DNA from: Acidobacteriota bacterium
Lineage (GTDB): Bacteria; Acidobacteriota; Vicinamibacteria; Vicinamibacterales; UBA2999
DNA length: 64,000 bases
Direction: 5' to 3'
Assembly: GCA_013140775.1 (NCBI GenBank)
Contig: JABFSA010000014.1
Location: 25,074 to 89,073, forward strand
Below the pieces are notes generated by a model that was not told the DNA's origin, did no database searches, and saw only the letters and a list, made by a program, of their open reading frames with translations. Position numbers and translations under genes: made by a program. Below, one piece after another: positions 34,765 through 44,444 of the stretch (positions within the stretch are counted from its first letter, which is position 1; the number at the start of each line of letters is the position of its first letter).

Positions 34765-36663
34765 CTACCCGGCCTGCACAACCATCATCGTGGCGTCGTC
34801 TGAAGGTTCGTGGCCGGCCCGGAAGTTGCCGACCGCAGCCTCTGCGCACACGAGGAGCTGATCCCCGCTGCCCCCTGCCGCGGCAGCCAACAGCACCTCG
34901 AGGCGTTCGAGCCCAAACATGTCGCCAGCGGCGTTCTCGGCATCGACGCAGCCGTCGGTATAGAAAAACAACAAATCGCCGGCGTTCAGTTGCGAGCGCT
35001 GTTCGACGAAGCTGCCACCCGGAAGAAGGCCGATGGGAAACCCGGTGGAGTCCAGGCGCTCGAGTCCGCCGTTCTGCCGCACGACAAACTGCGGATTGTG
35101 TCCGGCGTTGACCCACCGCAACTGTCGCGACACCGGGTCGAAGATTCCCACGAAGAGCGTCGCGTAGACGCGACCCGACGTACTCGACTCGACGTCACGA
35201 TCCAGTTCGGCAGCCAGCGCCGCCAGGTCCTGACCAAGCGACAAGCGCGTCCGCAATGACGCCTGAATATTGGCCATCAGGAGCGCAGCACCTACACCTT
35301 TTCCTGACACGTCGCCAACCAGCAGCGCGACGGATCCATCGGCCAATCGGAAATAGTTGAAGAAGTCACCGCCGACCTCACGAGCCGGCACGGAGACTCC
35401 TCTGACATCCGTCAGTCCGAGCGTCAACGGCACCCGAGGCAACATGTCGTGCTGGATCTGGCGGCCAAGCTCGAGCTCCCTGCGAAGACGTTCCTGCTCA
35501 ATCAGCGAATGTTGATGCCGCTCGACGTCCTCGGCCATCTGATTGAATGCACGTCCCAGACGGCCGACCTCGTCGTCTGACCTGACAACGACGCGCGCGG
35601 CATAGTCACCGTGGGCGATGCGGCGAACCGCGTCGTTGAGGTGGGACAGATTCCGCGTGAGGCTCGACGACAGCGGCAGGATTGCGATCAGCGCGAGCCC
35701 TACGAACCCGAGCCCGATCGCCGCGTTGCGCAGCGTGGCGCGACGCAGACCTTCGAGTGCGTCACCCATGGGTCGCGCGATACCGAACTTCAGTCCAGAC
35801 CCGGTCGGGTCCGGGCTCGTGACAACAATCCACTCCGGAAGCACTGCGGTTCCGGGAGACGTAGCGGCGCTCACCGCGTCCGTATCCAGGGCCTGGATCC
35901 TTCTCCGATCCTCGTTGCCGAGCGTGAACAGCTGCCCATCCCTCGCCACAGCAAATGGCACTTCGCTGCGATCGTATCGGGTGGCGGAGAAGACGGCGTT
36001 CAACAGGACCGGCAGATCGATCTCACCTGTGACCTGACTCACCACTTCGCCGTCTCTCTCTTCCCGCACATCGAAGCGACTGCCAGTGAGCCCCGCTCTC
36101 CGCTGCGTCGCCGGCTCAGCAACGGCCGGTGGCACGGCCGACGATGAGGGCTCGGACGTCGCGGCTGTCTGAGCCCTGGCCACCTGCTCTGCAACCGAGT
36201 CGCGCACGATCTGAATGCCCTGCTGGATGTCCCGCATGCGCTGGTTGACTTCGGCCAGCACGCGCTGGCGCTCATCAGGTGAGAGCTCGTCAACTCGACG
36301 GCCGGGAATTACCGCGCGAAGAATCTCGCGGCGAACCGGATCAAGATCGATCTCCCCTCGAACCTCGATCTTGTTCACCAGCATCGAGAGCTCTGACAAC
36401 GCATCGGTCGGCGTCTGCCCGTCCGTCGCGGGGCCGTCAGCAGTAGCCGGTGTGGACTCGATCAGCTGGCTCATCCGTTGCGTCAGCTGGTCCGTGACGG
36501 TTTCCATCCGCTGACTCAGCTCGCTTGCCAGCAACCGGGCTTCATCCTCCGCGGCCCCGCGCGCCGCGGCCAGGTTGCCCATGAAGGTGTACAGAGTCAG
36601 GCCCCCGAGGGGTACGACCGACATCAGGAAGAACACGGCAATCAGGCGAACACGAAGGCTCAT
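34765..36663 (-). CDS. Membrane-bound SpoIIE-type protein phosphatase with HAMP domain
   Basis: The 632-residue protein has a first helix (about 7-28), a roughly 280-residue extracytoplasmic region with coiled-coil character, and a second helix (about 310-330, IGLGFVGLALIAILPLSSSL). A HAMP domain follows (LSHLNDAVRRIAHGDYAARV, DEVGRLGRAFNQMAEDVERH). The PP2C-like SpoIIE domain (about 400-630) has VSVPAREVGGDFFNYF, VALLVGDVSGKGVGAALLM, VNAGHNPQF, LLFFYTDGCVDAEN and PSDDATMMVVQ. Conserved metal-binding Asp residues (GGD, GD, TDG, DD) are present. It should dephosphorylate an anti-sigma-factor antagonist in a partner-switching pathway; no such partner is in the window. Confidence 0.9.
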   Translation of the reverse strand: MSLRVRLIAVFFLMSVVPLGGLTLYTFMGNLAAARGAAEDEARLLASELSQRMETVTDQLTQRMSQLIESTPATADGPATDGQTPTDALSELSMLVNKIEVRGEIDLDPVRREILRAVIPGRRVDELSPDERQRVLAEVNQRMRDIQQGIQIVRDSVAEQVARAQTAATSEPSSSAVPPAVAEPATQRRAGLTGSRFDVREERDGEVVSQVTGEIDLPVLLNAVFSATRYDRSEVPFAVARDGQLFTLGNEDRRRIQALDTDAVSAATSPGTAVLPEWIVVTSPDPTGSGLKFGIARPMGDALEGLRRATLRNAAIGLGFVGLALIAILPLSSSLTRNLSHLNDAVRRIAHGDYAARVVVRSDDEVGRLGRAFNQMAEDVERHQHSLIEQERLRRELELGRQIQHDMLPRVPLTLGLTDVRGVSVPAREVGGDFFNYFRLADGSVALLVGDVSGKGVGAALLMANIQASLRTRLSLGQDLAALAAELDRDVESSTSGRVYATLFVGIFDPVSRQLRWVNAGHNPQFVVRQNGGLERLDSTGFPIGLLPGGSFVEQRSQLNAGDLLFFYTDGCVDAENAAGDMFGLERLEVLLAAAAGGSGDQLLVCAEAAVGNFRAGHEPSDDATMMVVQAG

Positions 36664-36751
36664 CGACGTGCACGATTAGAGCAGAACTGGGCGGCGACGG
36701 TGGTGTTTTTTCGGACGCGGAATTCGCCGGGGGATTACCGAAACCCGACCC

Positions 36752-36780
36752 TTGAGTTGCCAGCGGAATCCCGGTAGCAT
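36752..36780 (+). promoter_or_regulatory. Candidate sigma-70 promoter
   Basis: TTGAGT (36752-36757), a 17-base spacer and TAGCAT (36775-36780) lie just upstream of the ATG at 36792. A transcript would have a leader of only a few bases. It would drive the membrane protein and the gene coupled to it. Confidence 0.35.
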
Positions 36781-36791
36781 CTCGCGCTCGG

Positions 36792-38225
36792 ATGATGGTC
36801 GCCCCCGGCCTTCCTCAGAACGCTCCGACAACTACCTCAGCCGCGGTCACGTGGCTCGCCTACGGCTGCGGCCTCATCGTCTCTCTCACGGTGGGCCACT
36901 TCCTGCTCGGATTGCCCATCCAGTACTCGGACAGCTTCGGACAACTGCTGAAGGCCACGGGTCCCTGGAACGATCTGCTCTACGGGGAGTTCACTCAACG
37001 AGCGTATATGCGACCCCTGATGTGGGGTGAGCTCAAGCTCGTGTACGAGCTGTCCGGCGGCAACTATTTCGCCTGGTATCGCGGTGTGCACGTCATCCAG
37101 ACAGCAACGCTGGCGATCCTCTTCATCCGACTCGTGCGACCGCGTACGCTGCTCGACCTTGCGCCGATCGTGCTCGGCCTCGCCGTTCTGTTTGGCACGC
37201 ACACGTTCCAGGGCACGGTACGGGAAGCGTTCCCCCTCAATCACTTCATGACGGTTCTGATCTACTGCCTGCTCGCGGCCAACCTCGCCATGGCGCGATA
37301 CCGCTGGTGGAACGACGTATTGGGAGCGCTGCTCTTTGCCATCTCGGCGTTGACGATTGAAAGCGGGCTGCTCGTCGGCGCGATCCTGGTCGGCGGTGCC
37401 CTCGTGGGGACGACCGGTATTTCTCGCAAAGGAGCAGCGTTGCAGGTGCTCCTGCTCGCGGTGTATCTCGTGCTTCGATTCCCGGTGTTCGGAGTCGGCG
37501 CGCCGGATCTCATCGAACGAAGTTCAGGATTCGGGTTTCGCGTTCTCGATCCTCCGGAGCTGGTGGCCCGCTTCGGAGCGAATCCGCTCGGCTTCTACCT
37601 CTACAACTCGGTCTCAGGTGTGCTGTCCGTACTTCTTTCTGAACCAACTGGCGGCGTCTACAGCCTGACGAGGCAGGTGCTGAACGGAAACTTCACCTTT
37701 GCAACGTGGGACATGTTCCTCGCGTCGCTGTGTGCCACGAGCCTGGTCGCTTTATTTCTGTGGCGGCGCCGGAGGGCGATTGCAGCGTGGCGTCTCGACC
37801 GCGACGACCAGCTCGTGGCGCTGTTCGTGGTCGTGCTCATGGCGAATGCCGTGGTCACGTATCCGTATAGCAAGGATGTCGTGATGAGTCCGGCCGGTGT
37901 CTTTCTGGCAGTGGCTGTCTGCGTGGCAGCGCGCGGCCTGCTCTCGTGGCTGCCCGCGATCCCGTCACCAAGACTCGAAACCGTCGCGTTGGCGTTCTTT
38001 GCGCTCACCGGCGCGATGTGGGCAATACGCCTGACCGAAACCCACCTCAACCTTCGCGCGGGTGCCGTCGTCGAACGCAACGAGTGGGCCTACATGGAAG
38101 AGGATGCATCCTTCCAGGAGCCTGAGCGCACGCTGTTCCGGTCGCTTCGAGACGACGCGCTGTTCACGCATCCGGCGCCCGGTCCATTGGTCTCACCACT
38201 CCGCGCTCTCCTCTCACGCGAATGA
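36792..38225 (+). CDS. Polytopic membrane protein, possibly glycosyltransferase-C-like
   Basis: The 477-residue protein has about ten or eleven hydrophobic helices (for example LAYGCGLIVSLTVGHFLLGL, LDLAPIVLGLAVLFG, FMTVLIYCLLAANLAMA, GALLFAISALTIESGLLVGA). A short motif between helices one and two (IQYSDSFGQLLKATG, AYMRPLMWGELKL) and the overall layout resemble GT-C type glycosyltransferases or O-antigen polymerase-like proteins. I see no diagnostic DD/DE loop, so this is only a suggestion. The stop overlaps the next start as ATGA. The neighbouring gene is therefore probably a functional partner. Confidence 0.55.
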   Translation: MMVAPGLPQNAPTTTSAAVTWLAYGCGLIVSLTVGHFLLGLPIQYSDSFGQLLKATGPWNDLLYGEFTQRAYMRPLMWGELKLVYELSGGNYFAWYRGVHVIQTATLAILFIRLVRPRTLLDLAPIVLGLAVLFGTHTFQGTVREAFPLNHFMTVLIYCLLAANLAMARYRWWNDVLGALLFAISALTIESGLLVGAILVGGALVGTTGISRKGAALQVLLLAVYLVLRFPVFGVGAPDLIERSSGFGFRVLDPPELVARFGANPLGFYLYNSVSGVLSVLLSEPTGGVYSLTRQVLNGNFTFATWDMFLASLCATSLVALFLWRRRRAIAAWRLDRDDQLVALFVVVLMANAVVTYPYSKDVVMSPAGVFLAVAVCVAARGLLSWLPAIPSPRLETVALAFFALTGAMWAIRLTETHLNLRAGAVVERNEWAYMEEDASFQEPERTLFRSLRDDALFTHPAPGPLVSPLRALLSRE

Positions 38226-38698
38226 ATACACGGCTTTCAAAGGCGTGTGCGATCTCGCTGGCAACACCACTCGCGGTTGCCGTGGCCTGGCTCATGTTCG
38301 TCATGGGCGGAGACATGGTGGGCGCAGGGCCATTCGTCGATCGTGGCCCGAAGAACAGTGCGGAGGCAGCAGGTCTCGCTCGCGCCGCAGACGTACTGCG
38401 CTTCCTGCGCATGGGAGAAGACCCTCATCGTGTGTATCCCGTGCGGCCGGAGGTCATCTCCTCAGCCGTTCTTCGAGTGACGACGCTCGAGGCCGCGATG
38501 TGGTCGCGCCAGCTGGAGCTTGTCCAACTGCTCGACGATCAGCACAGCATCACGCGTGAGGACCGGGCCACGCTTGCGTGTCTGGCTGCGGATCTCAAAG
38601 TGGACGATGTGGTCGAGTACCTCGCACCCGAGGGGACCGGCTACTGTACGCCCGGGCAGACACTTGAACGAGTCATCGCACGCAGTCGAGGCTTGTGA
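38222..38698 (+). CDS. Small membrane-anchored protein with ankyrin-like sequence
   Basis: The 158-residue protein has an N-terminal membrane segment or signal (ISLATPLAVAVAWLMFVMGG). The following sequence resembles two degenerate ankyrin repeats: VTTLEAAMWSRQLELVQLLDD and RATLACLAADLKVDDVVEYL, each with the T-L-x-x-A...L-E-x-V-x-x-L helix pattern. It is translationally coupled to the membrane protein upstream by a 4-base overlap. Function is unknown; the ankyrin-like part would sit outside the cytoplasm if the first segment is a signal anchor. It ends three bases before the convergent amidohydrolase gene. Confidence 0.55.
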   Translation: MNTRLSKACAISLATPLAVAVAWLMFVMGGDMVGAGPFVDRGPKNSAEAAGLARAADVLRFLRMGEDPHRVYPVRPEVISSAVLRVTTLEAAMWSRQLELVQLLDDQHSITREDRATLACLAADLKVDDVVEYLAPEGTGYCTPGQTLERVIARSRGL

Positions 38699-38701
38699 TC
38701 T

Positions 38702-40120
38702 CTACCGACCTCGGGCGAGATCGTTGCGGTAGACCTTGCCGCCCTTCATCACGAATCTCACTCGCTGGAGTTCGGTGATATCAGCGAGGGGATCGCCCCC
38801 AACGGCTACGAGATCCGCGAACTTACCTGTGGTGATTGATCCCACGTCCCGCTGCCAGCCCAGCACTTCGGCGTTGACGATCGTCCCGGCCTGAATGGCA
38901 CGGGCCGGGGTCATGCCGGACCGCTTCACGAGGGCCTCGAAGTCCAGGGCCTGCGTGCCATGTACGTAAGTCGAACCATCGGCACCGCTACCGACCATCA
39001 CCTTGAGTCCCCGGGTCGCGACAGCCATGGCGACTGCCTTGTCAAAAATGGGGATCATCCGAAACTTGCCACCCGTGTTCTTGGCGTCGTTGTCGTCCAT
39101 ATAGGGCTCGACGTAACGGATGAGTGTGGGAGAGAACGCGAGATTCTTCTTCACCATCAGATCCAGCTGCGCCTGTGTGAGCGCGTAGCCATGTTCGATG
39201 GTGTCGCAACCGAGGTCTATCGATCGCTGAAGGTTGTCGCCGCCGAAGACGTGGCACGCTGTCTTCTTTCCTGCGCGGTGCGAATCCTCGATGAGCGCCC
39301 GAAGGACGGGCTCGGGGTACGTCTGGACGTAGCGCACATCGCCGCTGTCGGTGAACGAATATCCGCCCGAGGGATAGAGCTTGATCCAGTCCACCTTGCG
39401 GTCCACGTGTTCCTTGACCGCCGCGCGGGCTTCATCGACGGATCGCACGATGTAGCCGCCCAGCGGGTTGTCTGGCGCGTTGGGATCGGCCGGCTTGGCA
39501 CCCCAGTTGATGCCCCGACCTGACACCTGAAGCCGTGGACCGTCGATGTCGCCCATCGTGATCCCGTCGCGGATGTCCACGTCGCCGTAGCCATTGCCGT
39601 GCGAGCTCATGTCGCGCAGGGTGGTGAATCCGGCATAGAGGTCGGCCTGGAGATTGTTGATGGCGACAATCGCGGAGCGCTCGCTCGACATGTTGGGCCG
39701 GCGGTTGTTGTAGACGTGAGAGTGGGTATCGATCAGGCCTGGCACGACCGTGGCCTCACTAAGATCGATGACCTGGGCACCGGCTGGAATGCGCACTTGT
39801 GACTCGGGACCGACCTCGGTAATGCGTTCGCCTGTGGCAACGATGACCTGTCGAGTCAACATCCGTCCGCTCTCGCTGTCGAAGAGGCGGCCAGCCCGTA
39901 GAGCAACGACCCGGGCGACGGGTGGACATTGCAACACGCCACCTTCCGGGCCGACACAGGGGCGCTCACCAGCAAAACGCCAGGGTCCCGGCGCGGGCTC
40001 CCGAGATGGGGTGACGGGCGCCTGCGCGCGGACACCCGTGACAGCCAGCGCCACGCCGAGCATCACGCCAAGGCCAATACGGACAAGACCGAGTCGAGCA
40101 GCGGACGACTGGCTGATCAT
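38702..40120 (-). CDS. Exported metal-dependent amidohydrolase (imidazolonepropionase-like)
   Basis: The protein has 472 residues from the ATG ending at 40120, with GGAGG six bases upstream and a signal peptide ending VTGVRAQ. Amidohydrolase superfamily ligands are visible: VVPGLIDTHSHV (HxH), a possible carbamylated Lys in VDWIKLYPSGGY, ACHVFGGDN, TIEHGYAL and VGSGADG. The C-terminal beta-strands (GSITTGKFADLVAVGGDPLAD) are standard for the family. Members act on cyclic amides or dipeptides; this one is probably periplasmic. It follows the TonB receptor by 24 bases, so import and hydrolysis are likely linked. Confidence 0.88.
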   Translation of the reverse strand: MISQSSAARLGLVRIGLGVMLGVALAVTGVRAQAPVTPSREPAPGPWRFAGERPCVGPEGGVLQCPPVARVVALRAGRLFDSESGRMLTRQVIVATGERITEVGPESQVRIPAGAQVIDLSEATVVPGLIDTHSHVYNNRRPNMSSERSAIVAINNLQADLYAGFTTLRDMSSHGNGYGDVDIRDGITMGDIDGPRLQVSGRGINWGAKPADPNAPDNPLGGYIVRSVDEARAAVKEHVDRKVDWIKLYPSGGYSFTDSGDVRYVQTYPEPVLRALIEDSHRAGKKTACHVFGGDNLQRSIDLGCDTIEHGYALTQAQLDLMVKKNLAFSPTLIRYVEPYMDDNDAKNTGGKFRMIPIFDKAVAMAVATRGLKVMVGSGADGSTYVHGTQALDFEALVKRSGMTPARAIQAGTIVNAEVLGWQRDVGSITTGKFADLVAVGGDPLADITELQRVRFVMKGGKVYRNDLARGR

Positions 40121-40144
40121 TCACAACCTCCGAACGTCTTGCGA

Positions 40145-43141
40145 CTAGAAGTCGACCTGCGTGCTGATCTTCACCATGCGCCCACCGATCGTCTGGAGCA
40201 CGTTGAGCCACGCCGGCCCGTAGCGCTCGGTCACGGCAAGGACATTACCGGTGTTGAACAGGTTGGCGAGATCGACGTTCCCATTGACCCTGACGCCACT
40301 GAACCGGAAGCTGCGAGTGAAGCGAAGGTCCACCTGCTGCACCCGCGGCTCGTATCTCGACTGCGGCGGAATCAGGAGCTCGGTGCGGTTTTGATTGCAG
40401 GCCGCGCCCCCGGCCGGGCACCCCGACAGGTTTCTCCCGAGTGACGGCGCGATGACCGCGTTGGTGATCACGGTGTCGCCCCCCGTCGCGATCCCGGAGA
40501 AGTTCTGGTAGATGAGGCTGGTCTTGAGTTCCCACGGCAGCGGATACACGACCAGGAACTTGACCTGTGTACCCGAGGACCAGGGCGGCGTGACCTTGCA
40601 GTAGCGCGTCGAAGGCGAATCAATGACCGCGCAATTCTCGGTCGTTGTCCGACCGACGGTCATTCCGCCGGCCACCTGGCCCCCGTCGAGGAATCGAGCG
40701 TTGATGTTGAGATCGACGCCGTTGTAGATCTCACTGCGGTCCCCGTAGTGCGACTGCTGCGTGATCAGGTTGTCCACCTGACCGAACTTGGAAGGGTTGA
40801 GGTCGTAGAGCCCGCAGATCCGTTCGCCGCTGACCGAGTCCAGCCGGCTGTCGGTTGGCGCCGTGAAGCAGTACTCGTCGTAGTCGGCCGGGGTCACGGC
40901 CAGGTTGTCGGTTGCGAGAAAGTTGCCATACCACGTGCGGAAGTACCCGATATTGACGCCCAACCCCGGCCGCAGCTCGTGCTGGAGCGATACCGAGCCC
41001 TGCCAGTTATAACCCTGGCGGTTGAACCCTGTGACGGAGTCGGGCGCGTTCCGCGATGTCAGGATCACGCTCTGCCCGAAGTTGCGATCCGACCAGGCCC
41101 CGACACACTCGCCGTTCGGGTTGGGGTTCAACAGATCGCAGTCCGGTTTGTAATTGCCGGAACGGGCGTCGCCCGGGCCGTAAAAGGAATCGTTCCACGC
41201 CCGCGTGGTGCTCGGCGACTGGCTGTGCTGCGGCTGCGCCTGGCCCGTCGCCCGAATCGGTGGATTGTAGCGGCCGAGTGCGAACTTGATGGCCGTCTTA
41301 CCAGCGTCCGACAGGTCGTAGGCGGCGCCCAGCCGCGCATTCAGATTGCGCCAGTGCGGAAAGTTCGGCACCCGCGGCAAGGTCCGCGCCGGCACGAAAG
41401 GACCGGCCGCAAGCGTCGCTTCATCCAGCTCTTGAAACACGTCGCTGTACCGCAGGCCCAGGTTGAGCGTCAACCGATCGAGGGTCCACTGGTCCTGCAC
41501 GTAGGCCGCCTTCTCCACCGCGTGGTCCTCCCAGGCAAAAGGCACGGCCCAGATGCGCACCGACACCGGAACCCGGTTGTTGAACGTGTAGTCCATGGCC
41601 TGATTAATCTGGTTCGGATCGGTGTTCTTGCTCGCGTCACCGGTCTTGACCCAGCGGTACTCGAATCCGGTCTTGAAGCGATGCGACGCCGAGACGCGCG
41701 ACAGCGCCACGTTGCCCTGGCGCTGCGCTCGCGGAATGAACATGTACGAGCCGGTGTTGCCGACATTCAGCGCACGTGACCCGTACCGATAGTTCGTTGA
41801 CTGCTCCAGGACCTGCACGGCTGTGAGACCGGTCTCGGGCTCGCGTCGGTTCGTCTGGTTCTGCACCTGCAGCGTGAGGCCACCCTCGAGCAGAAACGTA
41901 TTGTTCACCGGATACGTCCAGCGGTTGCTAGAGATCACCTGCGGGTCCAAGACGTGGTCCGCGACGGCTTCCGGCGCGGCGGCGACACCGCCCGTGGTCG
42001 TGAGAAGCGCGAAGGTGCAGTTGCAATTCGGCTGCGATGACGTGGACGAGGAAATCCGGTGGCGCCCCGCCTGCAGCGTCAGGCGCAGCGTCATGTCACT
42101 GGTGTTGGGCCGGGTATAGGCCGGGCGCGTGAGATCCGGTTCGTAGAACCACGGCGTCGTCGCCTGCAGCTTGTTGTAGTAGTTGCCCTGCTGGTACAGC
42201 TCCGTGGTGCCGTGCCGGGCGGACGCGAAGAACCACAACCGGTCCCGCTTGAGCGGTCCCCCAAACGCACCCGCCACGTCGTAGTGCTTCTTGAGCGACG
42301 CGGACTGACGCACACCGCGCGCAGCCAGCTCGTCGTTGAGATTGCTCGCCACCAGATCGGGGCCGGTGACCGAGTAGGACATCCCTCCCGAGAATACGTT
42401 GCCGCCGTCACGCTGCACGATATTGACGGCGCCGCCGCCCACCGCGCGTTCGGCGCTGATGCCGCCGGTCTCGACGACGACCTCCTGAAAGGTCAACTGG
42501 TTATAGACGAACGCGCCGGATACGAGCGATCCGATCGCCTGATCGGTCCCGTCCACGACCGCCTCTGCCTCGGGCGCTCCGTGCACCCGAAACCGCATCT
42601 GAGCGGTGTCGTCCACGCCGCCCACACTGTAGGCCGTGGGCGCCACGAGCGCCGCCCCCGGGATCACGTTGGCGAGTCCAGTGATCCGGCCAGTGCCCGG
42701 GATCGCCTGCAGCGTCTCGCGTTGGAACTGCGTCTGCTGTTGCGTGCTCTGGACGTCCACGAGCGGCGCCTGACCCGTCACGGTTATCGTCTCTTCGAGT
42801 GCACCAACGCTGAGGTCACCGTTCACCGTGGCCACGAAGTTCGCCGGCAGGACCATCCCATCGCGGCGGAACGTGCGGAAACCTGGCAGTGTGAACGTGA
42901 CGCTGTACTCCCCGGGGCGCAAATCCACAATGCGATACAGGCCCCCGCTGTCGGTCACCGTCGTTCGCACTTTGTCGATGAGCGCCGGGCTCGCGGCTTC
43001 CACTGTCACGCCTGGCAGCACCGCGCCTGATGTGTCGCGGGCAACCCCGGTAATACTGCTGCCGGCCTGCGCGAAGACAACGCCCGGCAGGCACGCGACT
43101 CCGATGATGACGACCACGGCGGCGATTCGGACACCCTTCAT
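40145..43141 (-). CDS. Oar-like TonB-dependent receptor with N-terminal carboxypeptidase-regulatory domain (3)
   Basis: The protein has 998 residues from the ATG ending at 43141, with GAGGAGGAA upstream. The signal peptide ends PGVVFAQ. Domains are CarboxypepD_reg-like (ITGVARDTSGAVLPGVTVEA, GLYRIVDLRPGEYSVTF), linker ITVTGQAPLVDVQS, plug (LQAIPGTGRITGLANVIPGA, HGAPEAEAVVDGTDQ) and a barrel ending MVKISTQVDF. It sits between two amidohydrolase genes on the same strand with gaps of 50 and 24 bases, so the three form an operon for uptake and breakdown of an unidentified amide-containing compound (inference). Confidence 0.9.
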   Translation of the reverse strand: MKGVRIAAVVVIIGVACLPGVVFAQAGSSITGVARDTSGAVLPGVTVEAASPALIDKVRTTVTDSGGLYRIVDLRPGEYSVTFTLPGFRTFRRDGMVLPANFVATVNGDLSVGALEETITVTGQAPLVDVQSTQQQTQFQRETLQAIPGTGRITGLANVIPGAALVAPTAYSVGGVDDTAQMRFRVHGAPEAEAVVDGTDQAIGSLVSGAFVYNQLTFQEVVVETGGISAERAVGGGAVNIVQRDGGNVFSGGMSYSVTGPDLVASNLNDELAARGVRQSASLKKHYDVAGAFGGPLKRDRLWFFASARHGTTELYQQGNYYNKLQATTPWFYEPDLTRPAYTRPNTSDMTLRLTLQAGRHRISSSTSSQPNCNCTFALLTTTGGVAAAPEAVADHVLDPQVISSNRWTYPVNNTFLLEGGLTLQVQNQTNRREPETGLTAVQVLEQSTNYRYGSRALNVGNTGSYMFIPRAQRQGNVALSRVSASHRFKTGFEYRWVKTGDASKNTDPNQINQAMDYTFNNRVPVSVRIWAVPFAWEDHAVEKAAYVQDQWTLDRLTLNLGLRYSDVFQELDEATLAAGPFVPARTLPRVPNFPHWRNLNARLGAAYDLSDAGKTAIKFALGRYNPPIRATGQAQPQHSQSPSTTRAWNDSFYGPGDARSGNYKPDCDLLNPNPNGECVGAWSDRNFGQSVILTSRNAPDSVTGFNRQGYNWQGSVSLQHELRPGLGVNIGYFRTWYGNFLATDNLAVTPADYDEYCFTAPTDSRLDSVSGERICGLYDLNPSKFGQVDNLITQQSHYGDRSEIYNGVDLNINARFLDGGQVAGGMTVGRTTTENCAVIDSPSTRYCKVTPPWSSGTQVKFLVVYPLPWELKTSLIYQNFSGIATGGDTVITNAVIAPSLGRNLSGCPAGGAACNQNRTELLIPPQSRYEPRVQQVDLRFTRSFRFSGVRVNGNVDLANLFNTGNVLAVTERYGPAWLNVLQTIGGRMVKISTQVDF

Positions 43142-43191
43142 AGAGCTATTCCTCCTCTGTACGACGCGCGGAACCGACGAGAGACGGTGAA

Positions 43192-44292
43192 CTACGTCTT
43201 GAGCCGTGGAAACAGCGGGAGCGCGTTCTCGCGATCGATCCGCTGAAGGTCGCGCGCGCTGAACACGCCGCACTCCCGGAGTCCTTTCACATGTTCGGCA
43301 GGTGTCCGATACGGATAGTCCGTGCCAAACACGATCTGTGACGTTGGAACCACCTTGCTGAGCGCCGACATGGCTGCCGGATTCGCGACCTGGGCGGTGT
43401 CGTAGTAGAACTTCCCGGCCGCGCCCTGGAAGCCTTGCGGAAACTTCGGCTTGTTCTGAGCTGAGTTCGCCATGCCCACGAAGCGTTCGACGAGAAACGG
43501 CATCGTGCCACCGCCGTGGGACCAGATCATGCGCACGTTCGGGTAGCGCGCGGCGGCTCCCCCGAAGATCATCGACGTGATCGCACGTGTCGTGTCCGTG
43601 CCCCATTCAATCGCCCCGTCTCCGATTCCTGGAATGAGATTCCGGCAACAGTCGCTGGTGGTCGGGTGCGTGTACACGACCGCGCGGCGCCCGTTGAGTT
43701 CCTCGAAGATCGGATCGAAGAGCGGATTGCCCAACCATGCGCGGCCGTACACCGTGAAAAGGCCGAGACCGTCCGCCTTGAGGGTGTCGAACGCGTACTC
43801 GAGTTCTTTCAGGCTTGCGTCAATGTCAGGCAGTGGCAGCGCTGCCATCATCCCGAAACGCCCCGGGTGATCCATCGCGAGGCGCGCCGAGTACTCGTTG
43901 CAGTCGCGAACGAGTCGCACGACCGTGGCGGGATCGCTGAACGGCTCGCCGGCCGGGGCAATCGAACTCATACCGATGGACACGCCGGCTTCGTCCATCT
44001 CCTCAATCGCCTTGGCCACCGACCAGTTGACCGGAGCAGCTACACCGCGGGCACGGAGCGCCTGCACGAGCGCAGGCGGGACGATGTGATGGTGAACGTC
44101 AATGCGGCCGGCCTGCAGCGTAGAGCCACGCGGCGCCCCCTGCCCAATCAGGCGGGCCGGGAGACACGCGCCCACGCCGGCGGCGGCAACCGATCTGAGG
44201 AAGTCTCGGCGTGAACTGCCAGACACCGTGCCGCAGTGCTGTGTGTGAGGATGCGTCGCGCCGCCGGGTCCGCCCGCATGAATCAATCGCAC
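43192..44292 (-). CDS. TAT-exported amidohydrolase (ACMSD-like family)
   Basis: The protein has 366 residues from a GTG ending at 44292, chosen for AAGGAGG six bases upstream. The twin-arginine signal SSRRDFLRSVAAAGVGACLP is clear. The amidohydrolase-2 fold shows DVHHHIVPP (HxH), YTHPTTSDCC, MIWSHGGGTMPFL and FGTDYPYRTP, with the metal-binding Asp in GTDYP. These match the aminocarboxymuconate-semialdehyde decarboxylase / gamma-resorcylate decarboxylase group. Folded export by TAT suggests a preloaded metal. It is the first gene of the receptor operon and is divergent from the gene at 44445. Confidence 0.87.
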   Translation of the reverse strand: MRLIHAGGPGGATHPHTQHCGTVSGSSRRDFLRSVAAAGVGACLPARLIGQGAPRGSTLQAGRIDVHHHIVPPALVQALRARGVAAPVNWSVAKAIEEMDEAGVSIGMSSIAPAGEPFSDPATVVRLVRDCNEYSARLAMDHPGRFGMMAALPLPDIDASLKELEYAFDTLKADGLGLFTVYGRAWLGNPLFDPIFEELNGRRAVVYTHPTTSDCCRNLIPGIGDGAIEWGTDTTRAITSMIFGGAAARYPNVRMIWSHGGGTMPFLVERFVGMANSAQNKPKFPQGFQGAAGKFYYDTAQVANPAAMSALSKVVPTSQIVFGTDYPYRTPAEHVKGLRECGVFSARDLQRIDRENALPLFPRLKT

Positions 44293-44444
44293 GGTCGCCT
44301 CCTTGAGGATGCCGTTTCTTGACGCCGCGCAGTCCGGGTCGCACCCGAGCCTCGCTGACGGCACGGGCAGTGCCCGATTATGGTGGGGGTCGCGCCGTTG
44401 TCAAGCGGAAGAATTTCCCAGCGAGTGTCGTATTACCATCCCTC

